Below, one piece after another: positions 56,144-64,000 of a DNA stretch of 64,000 nucleotides. Both the position numbers and the translations under genes were made by a program. Source of the stretch: Roseovarius nubinhibens ISM (GTDB taxonomy: Bacteria; Pseudomonadota; Alphaproteobacteria; Rhodobacterales; Rhodobacteraceae); assembly GCF_000152625.1 (NCBI RefSeq), contig NZ_CH724156.1:1310966-1374965 (forward strand). The letters are read 5' to 3'. Every line of letters starts with the position of its first letter. Positions within the stretch are counted from its first letter, which is position 1. The notes below the pieces were generated by a model, which was not told the origin of the DNA, ran no database searches, and saw nothing but the letters and a program-made list of their open reading frames with translations.

Positions 56144-56803
56144 ATGACACATATCCACCCTCTCAAGAACGCGGCGCTCGCCCTCTCGATCCTGCTGGGC
56201 TGCTGGGCCAGCGCCAACCCGGCCGAGGCCGCCGAGACCCGAACGCTCACCGTTGCAGGCGGCTGTTTCTGGTGCGTCGAATCCGATTTCGAATCCGTCC
56301 CCGGCGTCTCCGAGGTGGTCTCGGGCTACACCGGCGGCAAGGTGAAAAACCCCGATTACAAACAGGTCACGCGCGGCGGCACCGGCCATTACGAGGCGGT
56401 GCAGATCCACTATGATCCCGCCCGCGTCTCGCGCGACACGCTCCTGTCGATGTTCTTCCGCTCGATCGACCCGACCGATGCCGGCGGCCAGTTCTGCGAC
56501 CGTGGGGCCAGCTATCGCAGCGCGATTTTCGTCTCTAACCCGGCGGAAAAGGCCGCAGCCGAGGCCGCCAAGGCCAAGGCCGCCAAACAGCTCGGCCAGA
56601 AGATCGTGACGCCGATCCTCCCCGCCGCCACCTTTTATGAGGCCGAGGCCTATCATCAGGATTACTACAAGGGCACCAAGCTCGTGGTCACCCGCGCCGG
56701 CCCCAAGAAACAATCCTCCGCCTATAAATTCTACCGCGAGGCCTGCGGTCGCGATCAGCGCGTGAAACAGCTCTGGGGCAAATCCGCGCCCTTCACGGGC
56801 TGA
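56144..56803 (+). CDS. msrA: Exported peptide-methionine (S)-S-oxide reductase
   Basis: A 219-aa enzyme that repairs oxidised methionine. The catalytic site is Cys41 in GGCFWCVESDFES. GTGHYEAVQIHYDPA is the usual second block. The N-terminal 30 residues form a signal sequence (ALSILLGCWASANPAEA), so this copy works in the periplasm. Ribosome site AAAGGAAC is upstream. It overlaps the convergent PfkB gene by 11 nt. Confidence 0.94.
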   Translation: MTHIHPLKNAALALSILLGCWASANPAEAAETRTLTVAGGCFWCVESDFESVPGVSEVVSGYTGGKVKNPDYKQVTRGGTGHYEAVQIHYDPARVSRDTLLSMFFRSIDPTDAGGQFCDRGASYRSAIFVSNPAEKAAAEAAKAKAAKQLGQKIVTPILPAATFYEAEAYHQDYYKGTKLVVTRAGPKKQSSAYKFYREACGRDQRVKQLWGKSAPFTG

Positions 56804-57653
56804 GAAACCTCTCAACCTCCGCCCGATCCGGCACCGCCCCCGCGGCCCCGGGTCGGGTCACCGACAGCGCCGCCGCCGCCGCCGCGAGTGCCATGGCCTC
56901 TTCCGGCCCGCGCCCGGCCTCGAGCCCCGCCACGACATAGCCCGCAAAACAATCCCCGGCCCCGGTGCTGTCCACCGCCTCGACCGCAAATCCGCGCTGC
57001 TGCAGACGGGCCTCGCCCTGCCGCCACTCGGCCCCCGCCGCTCCTTGAGTGACCAGCGTCGCGCAATCCGCAGGAAGAGCGATCCCCGCCGCCCCCAGCG
57101 CGACAAATTCGCCCTCATTCAGCAATAACAGAGACACATATGGCAACACCCGGCGCAGCGCTTCGGCCTCGAAGGGTGCCGCCGAATAGGCCACCTGCAC
57201 GCCACGCACTTGGGCCAACTGCGCCGCCTCTTGCTGATGCGAGGTCTCATTTTGCAGCAAGAGCCAATCCCCCGGCCCGGCCTGACCCAGCGCCGCGTCG
57301 ATCCGCGCCAGATCCTGCCGCGCATTCGCCCCGGCAAAGACCGTGATCACATTCTCGCCCTTGGCATCGACATGGATGATCGCATGGCCGCTTGGCCCCG
57401 CATCCTGCGCCACATGGCGGCACTCCACCCCGTAAGAGGCGAGCTCTGCCACGCACCAATCGCCTTCCGCGCCGACCATCCCGATATGGACCACCCGCGC
57501 CCCGGCCCGCGCCGCTGCGACCGATTGGTTCGCGCCCTTGCCGCCGAGACCCCGGCGCATTTCCTGCGCCACGATGGTTTCGCCGGGCCGGGCCAGCCGC
57601 GCCACCCGATAGGTGACATCGGCATTGATCGAGCCGAGACAATAGACCGTCAC
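56793..57653 (-). CDS. PfkB-family carbohydrate kinase (ribokinase-like)
   Basis: A 286-aa kinase. GLGGKGANQSVAAARAGARV is the sugar-side signature and DSTGAGDCFAGYV has the catalytic Asp234. Length and motif order match ribokinase, but no ribose transporter is nearby and the sugar is not certain. The gene ends overlapping msrA and is followed upstream by maeB on the same strand. Confidence 0.85.
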   Translation of the reverse strand: MTVYCLGSINADVTYRVARLARPGETIVAQEMRRGLGGKGANQSVAAARAGARVVHIGMVGAEGDWCVAELASYGVECRHVAQDAGPSGHAIIHVDAKGENVITVFAGANARQDLARIDAALGQAGPGDWLLLQNETSHQQEAAQLAQVRGVQVAYSAAPFEAEALRRVLPYVSLLLLNEGEFVALGAAGIALPADCATLVTQGAAGAEWRQGEARLQQRGFAVEAVDSTGAGDCFAGYVVAGLEAGRGPEEAMALAAAAAALSVTRPGAAGAVPDRAEVERFLSP

Positions 57654-57691
57654 CGCCGCCCTCTTTCCAATTTCGGGCGGCGGCGCATGGC

Positions 57692-59947
57692 TTAGCCCAC
57701 CTTGCAGGCGGCCAGAACCGCCATGTTGAGGATGTCATTGGCCGTCGAGGTCGAGGAACAGATCTGGATCGACTTGTCGACCCCGGCCAGGATCGGCCCG
57801 ATCACCGTCGCCCCCGCCATCTCCTGCATGAGCTTGACTGAGATCGACGCCGAATGCCGCGCCGGCACCACGAGGATATTCGCAGGCCCGGTGAGCCGCT
57901 GGAACGGATAGCTCTTCTGCGCCTGCAGATTGAGCGCCACATCGACGGTCATCTCGCCTTCAAATTCGAAATCGACCCCCCGCGCCTCGAGCACATTGGG
58001 CGCCAGATGCATCTTCTCCGACCGCTCCGACCGGGGATAGCCAAAGGTCGAAAAGCTGACGAACGCCACCCGAGGCTCGAGCCCGAGATGCCGCGCCACC
58101 CCGGCCGACCGCTCGGCGATATTGGCGAGATCGGTCTCATCCGGCCATTCATGCACCAGCGTATCGGCAATCAGCACGACCCGCCCTTTATGCATCACCG
58201 CCGTGACGCCGACCGCGCCATGTTCCGCATCCGCGTCAAACACATGGTTGATCAGGTCGAGCACATGCGAACTCTTGCGCGTCGCCCCGGTGACAAGCCC
58301 GTCGCCATGCCCATGCGCCAGCATGAGCGAGGCAAACACATGCCGATCCCGCGCCGCCAGCCGGTGCACATCATGCCGATCATGGCCCTTGCGCTGCAGC
58401 CGCTTGTAGAGAAACGCCTTATATTCCGCCAAATGCTCGGTATTGGCGGCGTTGACGATCTGCAATTCGCTCACCGCATCGCCAAGCCCGCTCGCCTCGA
58501 GCTTGGCCTTCACATCCGCCTCGCGCCCCACAACCAGCGCCTCGCCGAACCCGGCCCGCTGATATTGCACCGCCGCGCGCAGCACCTTGGGATCGTCGCC
58601 CTCGGCAAAGATCATCCGCGCCTGCGCCGCCCGCGCCCGCGCATTGATCGACCGCAGCATGCTCGCCGTCGGGTCCATCCGCGATTTGAGCGTCAGCTCA
58701 TAGGCCTCCATATCGACAATCGGCCGCCGCGCCGCACCCGTGTCCATACAGGCCCGCGCCACCGCCGGCGGAATCGTATGAATAAGCCGCGGATCGAACG
58801 GTGCCGGAATGATGTAATCGCGCCCGAAACTCATCTTGCGCCCATAGGCCATGTCGACCTCATCGGGCACATCCTCCCGCGCCAGCCGCGCCAGCGCCTC
58901 GGCACAGGCGATCTTCATCTCGTCATTGATCGCCCGCGCATGCACGTCGAGCGCCCCGCGAAACAGATAGGGAAAGCCCAGAACGTTGTTCACCTGGTTC
59001 GGATAATCGCTCCGCCCGGTGGCCACGATGGCATCGCTGCGCACCTCATGCGCCTCTTCCGGCGTGATCTCGGGATCGGGGTTCGCCATGGCAAAGATCA
59101 CCGGATCCTTGGCCATGCTCTTGACCATCTCCTGCGTCACCGCGCCCTTGGCACTCACCCCGAGGAACACATCCGCCCCCACCATCGCCTCTTCGAGACT
59201 GCGCAGCTCGGTCTTCACCGCATGGGCCGATTTCCACTGGTTCATGCCATCGGTGCGACCCTGATAGATCACCCCGCGCGTGTCACAGACGATGCAATTC
59301 TCATGCCGCGCCCCCATGCTCTTGAGCAGCTCGATACAGGCAATCCCCGCGGCCCCCGCCCCGTTGAGCACGATCTTCACATCCTCGATCTTCTTGCCCG
59401 ACAGATGCAGCGCATTGATCAGACCCGCGGCACAGATCACCGCCGTCCCATGCTGATCGTCATGGAACACCGGAATATCCATCACCTCCTTGAGCCGCTG
59501 CTCGATGATGAAACATTCCGGCGCCTTGATATCTTCGAGGTTGATCCCCCCGAACGTCGGTCCCATCAACCGCACCGCCTCGATGAACTTCTCCGGATCC
59601 TCGGTGTCGAGCTCGATATCGATGCTGTTCACATCCGCGAAGCGCTTGAACAGAACCGCCTTGCCCTCCATCACCGGCTTGGACCCGAGCGCCCCGAGAT
59701 TGCCAAGACCCAGAACCGCCGTGCCGTTGGAAATCACCGCAACGAGATTGCCCTTGTTGGTATAATCATAGGCCGTCTCGGGCGCCGCCGCGATCGCCTC
59801 GCAGGGCACCGCCACGCCGGGCGAATAGGCCAGGCTGAGATCGCGCTGCGTGGTCATCGGGACCGTGGCGGTGATCTCGAACTTGCCGGGCGTCGGCTCA
59901 AGGTGAAAGGCCAGCGCCTCTTCGCGGGTAAACTTGGGTTTCGACAT
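57692..59947 (-). CDS. maeB: NADP-dependent malic enzyme, MaeB type (malic + phosphotransacetylase-like domains)
   Basis: A 751-aa protein. The malic part (about 1-420) has SLAYSPGVAVPCEAI, FHDDQHGTAVICAAGLINAL and the NADP loop VLNGAGAAGIACIELL. The PTA-like part (about 430-751) includes FAEGDDPKVLRAA and YPFQRLTGPANILVVPA. It decarboxylates malate to pyruvate; the second domain usually binds acetyl-CoA as an effector. The start MSKPKFTREEAL at 59947 fits the family. Confidence 0.96.
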   Translation of the reverse strand: MSKPKFTREEALAFHLEPTPGKFEITATVPMTTQRDLSLAYSPGVAVPCEAIAAAPETAYDYTNKGNLVAVISNGTAVLGLGNLGALGSKPVMEGKAVLFKRFADVNSIDIELDTEDPEKFIEAVRLMGPTFGGINLEDIKAPECFIIEQRLKEVMDIPVFHDDQHGTAVICAAGLINALHLSGKKIEDVKIVLNGAGAAGIACIELLKSMGARHENCIVCDTRGVIYQGRTDGMNQWKSAHAVKTELRSLEEAMVGADVFLGVSAKGAVTQEMVKSMAKDPVIFAMANPDPEITPEEAHEVRSDAIVATGRSDYPNQVNNVLGFPYLFRGALDVHARAINDEMKIACAEALARLAREDVPDEVDMAYGRKMSFGRDYIIPAPFDPRLIHTIPPAVARACMDTGAARRPIVDMEAYELTLKSRMDPTASMLRSINARARAAQARMIFAEGDDPKVLRAAVQYQRAGFGEALVVGREADVKAKLEASGLGDAVSELQIVNAANTEHLAEYKAFLYKRLQRKGHDRHDVHRLAARDRHVFASLMLAHGHGDGLVTGATRKSSHVLDLINHVFDADAEHGAVGVTAVMHKGRVVLIADTLVHEWPDETDLANIAERSAGVARHLGLEPRVAFVSFSTFGYPRSERSEKMHLAPNVLEARGVDFEFEGEMTVDVALNLQAQKSYPFQRLTGPANILVVPARHSASISVKLMQEMAGATVIGPILAGVDKSIQICSSTSTANDILNMAVLAACKVG

Positions 59948-60073
59948 GTCGTTCGCTTGTTCCAGAAGGTCGGTTTCCCAATCCTTATCCGCGCCCCGCC
60001 CCCACGACAACCATAACCCCCCTTTCGCCCCCCTGCCCGCATCGGTAAATTGCCCCGAAACCGGGGGGCAGAC

Positions 60074-62728
60074 GTGACGGCACAAACCGCAACCGTAACG
60101 CCGATGATGGCGCAATTTCTGGAACTCAAGGCAGGCTATCCCGAGGCGCTGCTGTTCTATCGCATGGGCGATTTCTACGAATTGTTCTTCGATGATGCCG
60201 TCGCCGCCTCGGCCGCGCTCGACATCTCGCTGACCAAACGCGGCAAGCATCTGGGCGAAGACATCCCGATGTGCGGCGTGCCCGTCCATGCCGCCGAAGG
60301 CTATCTGCTAACGCTCATCCGCAAAGGGTTTCGCGTCGCCGTCTGCGAACAGATGGAGGATCCCGCCGAGGCCAAGAAACGCGGCTCGAAATCCGTGGTC
60401 AAACGCGATGTCGTGCGGCTCGTCACCCCCGGCACCCTGACCGAGGACAGTCTGCTCGAGGCGCGCCGTCACAATTTTCTGGCCGCTTTCGCCAATGTTA
60501 GAGACACATCTGCCCTCGCTTGGGTCGATATTTCCACCGGCGCGTTTCACGTCATGCCGCTCGCGCCCGCGCGGCTTGGCCCGGAACTGGCGCGGCTCGC
60601 CCCGGCCGAGGTCATCGTCGCCGACGGGCTGACCCGCGACATGGCCGAGATCATCGAAGAGAGCGGCGCATCGCTCTCGCCGCTGGGCGCCGCGTCCTTT
60701 GACAGCACCGGCGGCGAAAAACGCCTCTGCACCCTGTTCGGCACCGCCTCGCTCGACGCCTATGGGCAGTTCACCCGCCCCGAACTTGCCGCCATGGGGG
60801 CGCTGGTCGATTATCTCGACATCACGCAAAAGGGCAAACTGCCCCTGCTCCAAGCCCCGAAACAGCTGAGCCAGGGCGGCGCGATGCAGATCGACGCCGC
60901 CACCCGGCGCAATCTCGAACTGACCCATGCGCTCTCGGGCGGGCGCGCTGGCTCGCTCTTGTCGGTGATCGACCGCACCGTCACCGCCGGCGGCGGCCGC
61001 CTGCTGGAACAGCGGCTTTCAAGCCCCTCGCGCGATCTGCAAACCGTGACATCGCGGCTCGACTCCGTGTCATTTGCGCTGGAACAGTCTCGATTCTCGG
61101 ATCAGCTCCGCGATATGCTGCGCCGCATTCCCGATATGGATCGGGCGCTGTCACGGCTCGGGCTCGACCGCGGCGGCCCGCGTGATCTCACCGCCATTCG
61201 CAACGGGCTCGACCATGCGGCCCAGATTGCCGCCCTGCCCCGTCCCGACGATATGCCGCGCGACATTTCCGCGGCCCTCGCCCGGCTCACCGGCCATGAC
61301 GAACTGCTCGACCTGCTCGATCAATCGCTGGTGGCCGAACCGCCGCTTCTCGCCCGCGACGGCGGTTTCATCGCCCCCGGCTTTGACGAAGAGCTCGACG
61401 AGTGCCGCAAGCTCCGCGACGAAGGCCGCAGCGTCATCGCCGCCATGCAATCGGAATATGCCGAGCTGACCGGGATTGCCTCGCTCAAGGTCAAACACAA
61501 CAACGTGCTGGGCTATTTCGTCGAAGTCACCGCCACCCATGCCGACAAGATGCTGTCGGAGCCGCTCAATCAGACCTTCAAGCACCGCCAGACCACCGCC
61601 AATCAGGTGCGCTTCACCACCGTGCCCCTGTCCGAGATGGAAACCCGCATCCTGAACGCGGGCGGCCGCGCGATCGAGATCGAAAAGCGGCTCTATGACA
61701 CCCTGAAACGCGCCATTCTCGACCGCTACGCGCAGGTCTCCGACAGCGCCGCCGCGCTGGCAGAGCTCGATTTGCACAGCGCGCTCGCCACGCTGGCCCG
61801 CGAATTGGACTGGTGCCGCCCCAAGGTCGATGACAGCCGCGCGCTCCACATCACCGCAGGCCGTCACCCGGTCGTGGAACAGGCGCTGCGCGCAGGCTCC
61901 GGCGCGCCGTTTATCGCCAATGATTGCGATCTTGGCGGCGAGGCCGACATCTGGCTGCTCACCGGCCCCAACATGGCGGGTAAATCGACCTTTCTGCGGC
62001 AGAACGCGCTCATCGCCATTCTCGCCCAGATGGGCAGTTTCGTCCCCGCCGCCTCGGCCCATATCGGCCTTGTCAGTCAGGTCTTCAGCCGCGTCGGTGC
62101 CTCCGACGATCTCGCCCGGGGCCGCTCGACCTTCATGGTCGAAATGGTCGAAACCGCCGCCATTCTCAATCAGGCCGATGATCACGCGCTGGTCATTCTC
62201 GACGAAATCGGCCGTGGCACCGCCACCTATGACGGGCTCTCCATCGCCTGGGCGACGCTCGAACATCTCCATGAGGTGAACGGCGCGCGCGCGCTCTTTG
62301 CCACCCATTACCACGAGATGACGCGCCTCTCGGACCGGCTCGCCCGGGTCGACAACGCCACCATCGCGGTCAAGGAACATGATGGCGACGTGATCTTTCT
62401 GCACGAGGTCCGGCGCGGCGCGGCGGATCGCTCTTACGGCGTGCAGGTGGCCAAGCTCGCGGGTCTCCCCGCCACGGTGGTCGAACGCGCCCGCGTCGTG
62501 CTCGAAGCGCTGGAGAAAGGCGAACGCGAAGGCGGCACCACCCGCGACACGCTGATCGACGATCTGCCGCTCTTCTCCGCCGCCCCGCCACCGCCCGCCG
62601 CCGCGCCCAAATCCTCGGGCCCCTCGGCTTTGGAATCCCGGCTGTCGGAGGTGCTGCCCGACGCGATGACCCCGCGCGAGGCGCTCGATCTGATCTACGA
62701 GCTCAAATCCCTGCTCGATCCGAGCTAG
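60074..62728 (+). CDS. mutS: DNA mismatch repair protein MutS
   Basis: An 884-aa ATPase that binds mismatches. GTG at 60074 gives [15 protein letters not shown], the usual start. The mismatch-binding Phe-x-Glu motif is in [13 protein letters not shown]. The P-loop is at about 631-639 (GPNMAGKST) and [12 protein letters not shown] is the Walker B run. The C-terminus ends in the dimer helix. MutL is not in the window. Confidence 0.97.
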   Translation: MTAQTATVTPMMAQFLELKAGYPEALLFYRMGDFYELFFDDAVAASAALDISLTKRGKHLGEDIPMCGVPVHAAEGYLLTLIRKGFRVAVCEQMEDPAEAKKRGSKSVVKRDVVRLVTPGTLTEDSLLEARRHNFLAAFANVRDTSALAWVDISTGAFHVMPLAPARLGPELARLAPAEVIVADGLTRDMAEIIEESGASLSPLGAASFDSTGGEKRLCTLFGTASLDAYGQFTRPELAAMGALVDYLDITQKGKLPLLQAPKQLSQGGAMQIDAATRRNLELTHALSGGRAGSLLSVIDRTVTAGGGRLLEQRLSSPSRDLQTVTSRLDSVSFALEQSRFSDQLRDMLRRIPDMDRALSRLGLDRGGPRDLTAIRNGLDHAAQIAALPRPDDMPRDISAALARLTGHDELLDLLDQSLVAEPPLLARDGGFIAPGFDEELDECRKLRDEGRSVIAAMQSEYAELTGIASLKVKHNNVLGYFVEVTATHADKMLSEPLNQTFKHRQTTANQVRFTTVPLSEMETRILNAGGRAIEIEKRLYDTLKRAILDRYAQVSDSAAALAELDLHSALATLARELDWCRPKVDDSRALHITAGRHPVVEQALRAGSGAPFIANDCDLGGEADIWLLTGPNMAGKSTFLRQNALIAILAQMGSFVPAASAHIGLVSQVFSRVGASDDLARGRSTFMVEMVETAAILNQADDHALVILDEIGRGTATYDGLSIAWATLEHLHEVNGARALFATHYHEMTRLSDRLARVDNATIAVKEHDGDVIFLHEVRRGAADRSYGVQVAKLAGLPATVVERARVVLEALEKGEREGGTTRDTLIDDLPLFSAAPPPPAAAPKSSGPSALESRLSEVLPDAMTPREALDLIYELKSLLDPS

Positions 62729-62823
62729 ACCGCGCGGCACTGTAAGACTTGCCGGCGGGATTTTTCCCGAAATCCATACTGTCGCGTTACCGACGTAATA
62801 CCGACGTGTCACCGAAACGAAAA

Positions 62824-62846
62824 AAGCGGCCTCTGGGGCCGCTTTA
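62824..62846 (-). terminator. Terminator after grpE
   Basis: A 9-bp stem (62824-62832 with 62838-62846) and 5-nt loop, followed on the minus strand by a run of U. It lies about 20 nt beyond the grpE stop and can also slow mutS from the other side. Confidence 0.8.
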
Positions 62847-62867
62847 ATCTTTTGATTCGCTCTGGCG

Positions 62868-63428
62868 TTACTGGGTGTTCGATGACACGCCCACCTGCGC
62901 CGGACGCAGGATCCGCTCGTGCAGCATGAACCCCTCGGCCGAGACCTGAATGATCTCCCCCGCCTTGGTCCCCGGCACCGGCGCCTCGAACATTGCCTCA
63001 TGCAACTGCGGGTCGAACTTGTCGCCAACCTGCGGAGAAACAAGGGTAATCCCGTGTTTCTGGAACACGCTGAGCAGCTCGCGCATGGTGAGCTCGATCC
63101 CCTCGATCAGCGCCTTGGCGATCTCTTTTTGCTCATCCGTCGCCGCTTCCAGCGCGCGTTTCATGTTGTCATAGACCGGCAGGACATCCCGCGCCAACCG
63201 CGTGCCGCCATATTGCTCGGCATCGCGCCGCGCCTTGTCACCCCGTTTCCGGGCATTCTCCGCATCCGCCAACGCCCGCATGAACTTGTCCTGCAGCGCG
63301 TCCCGCTCGGCCCGCAGAGAGTCGATTTCTGCTTGTTCGTCAGTGACTTCTTCCAGCTCGGATTCCATCTCTTCGGCCAATGCCTGGTCAATATCATCCA
63401 GGAATTCGTCGTTCTTGGGCTCTGCCAT
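62868..63428 (-). CDS. grpE: Nucleotide exchange factor GrpE
   Basis: A 186-aa cofactor of DnaK. A long N-terminal coiled coil (about 20-80) is followed by ENARKRGDKARRDAEQYG, then the four-helix and beta-wing part (LPVYDNMKRALEAA; GVSSNTQ at the end). It follows hrcA by 11 nt on the same strand, the heat-shock pair common in alphaproteobacteria. Confidence 0.95.
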   Translation of the reverse strand: MAEPKNDEFLDDIDQALAEEMESELEEVTDEQAEIDSLRAERDALQDKFMRALADAENARKRGDKARRDAEQYGGTRLARDVLPVYDNMKRALEAATDEQKEIAKALIEGIELTMRELLSVFQKHGITLVSPQVGDKFDPQLHEAMFEAPVPGTKAGEIIQVSAEGFMLHERILRPAQVGVSSNTQ

Positions 63429-63439
63429 CTCTTACCTCT

Positions 63440-64000
63440 TCACCCGCGGTCGGAAATCAGTTTCCCGACCAGCTGTGCCGTATAATCCACGATCGGTACG
63501 ATGCGCCCATAGTTCAGGCGTGTAGGCCCGATGACCCCGACCGCACCGACGATCTTTCGATCAGCGTTCATATATGGAGACACCACCAAAGAGGAACCCG
63601 AAAGTGAGAAAAGTTTGTTCTCCGAGCCAATAAAAATGCGCACACCCTCGCCCTCATCGGCCAGTTCGAGGAAATCGGCGATGTCCCGCTTGCGTTCCAG
63701 ATCGTCAAACAATTCCCGAATTTTCTCGAGATCCGCCTGATCCCCATCCGCCGCCAAAAGGTTCGACCGGCCGCGCACGATCAACCGCTCTGGCGCATCC
63801 CCCTCGCGATCCCAAACCGCCAGCCCGCTGTCGACAAGCTCGCGCGCAAGCACGTCGATCTCCTGACGTCTCGCGTTGATTTCCTTGCTGAATCGGGTCC
63901 GCAGATCGCTGAGCGTCTTGCCCTCGATGAGCGCGTTGAGGAAATTCGCGGCCTCCCGCATCGAGCTCGGCGTTTGCCCCGGCGGCGGGGTGAAAATCCG
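63440..64000 (-). CDS. hrcA: Heat-inducible transcription repressor HrcA, C-terminal part; cut by the window edge
   Basis: About 186 C-terminal residues are present; the N-terminal DNA-binding domain lies outside. FSLSGSSLVVSPYM, then VGVIGPTRLNYGRIVPIVDY is the HrcA C-terminal signature. HrcA represses groESL and dnaK-type operons through CIRCE; no CIRCE element is inside this window. Confidence 0.94.
   Translation of the reverse strand, partial: RIFTPPPGQTPSSMREAANFLNALIEGKTLSDLRTRFSKEINARRQEIDVLARELVDSGLAVWDREGDAPERLIVRGRSNLLAADGDQADLEKIRELFDDLERKRDIADFLELADEGEGVRIFIGSENKLFSLSGSSLVVSPYMNADRKIVGAVGVIGPTRLNYGRIVPIVDYTAQLVGKLISDRG

Noticed and set aside
1..64000. CRISPR arrays, insertion sequences, prophage, tRNA or rRNA genes
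   Set aside because: No regular spaced repeats, transposase-like proteins, phage proteins or cloverleaf-like intergenic sequences were found by reading. A covariance-model search for tRNA would be decisive.

Overview
The window is an ordinary, densely coded, GC-rich alphaproteobacterial chromosome segment. The gene set points to the Rhodobacteraceae/Roseobacteraceae (Rhodobacterales): rbfA/truB/rpsO/pnp and rimP-nusA-infB clusters, a purH-lspA-DUF3035-M16-M16 run, a DUF1674 SDH assembly factor, a TRAP transporter, a MaeB-type malic enzyme and CtrA-type boxes. The genus cannot be read from the sequence. I see no rRNA, tRNA, CRISPR array, insertion sequence or prophage. The first gene (pnp) and the last (hrcA) run off the window.

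Layout. 1-6.8 kb (minus strand): ribosome and RNA maturation genes rbfA, truB, rpsO and pnp, interleaved with an exported phosphodiester glycosidase, a DUF1643 protein, a membrane-anchored RTX repeat protein and an EamA transporter. 6.8-18.1 kb (mostly plus): dapB, an SDHAF4-like gene (minus), rsmB, an unknown membrane protein, heparinase II/III, purH, lspA, a DUF3035 lipoprotein and a paired M16 peptidase. 18.1-25.6 kb: a degenerate DgoK-like gene, a DUF442 phosphatase/sulfurtransferase, radC behind a perfect CtrA box, a substrate-binding/OmpA fusion, an unknown anchored protein and secA. 25.8-28.7 kb: parvulin, argJ, mutT and a 47-aa protein. 28.8-34.3 kb (minus): rimP-nusA-ylxR-infB behind a leader that contains an intrinsic terminator. 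34.3-40.6 kb: pip, ubiG, a comF-grxC-nitrilase-marR operon, an NDUFAF5-like protein without a SAM motif and hemH. 40.7-47.2 kb: two L,D-transpeptidases around a CAP lipoprotein, an RlmD-type methyltransferase, cca, nudL, hslO and a NUDIX gene. 47.5-51.9 kb: a receiver-SpoIIE phosphatase, an Hpt protein, ilvA and argG. 52.3-55.2 kb: a dctQ-dctM-dctP TRAP operon. 55.2-64 kb: a sulfotransferase, msrA, a PfkB kinase, maeB, mutS and grpE-hrcA.

The genes are mainly housekeeping: translation initiation and termination control, tRNA/rRNA modification, protein export and folding, amino acid and purine synthesis, and DNA repair. I did not find a clear new multi-gene system. The strongest leads are regulatory: (1) a short promoter/hairpin/terminator leader ending about 15 nt before the rimP start codon; (2) two perfect TTAA-N7-TTAA CtrA boxes, before radC and before a sulfotransferase gene, with weaker variants near comF and between the receiver-phosphatase and Hpt genes; and (3) two proteins that keep their family fold signature but have lost the key ligand motif (the DgoK-like and NDUFAF5-like proteins).
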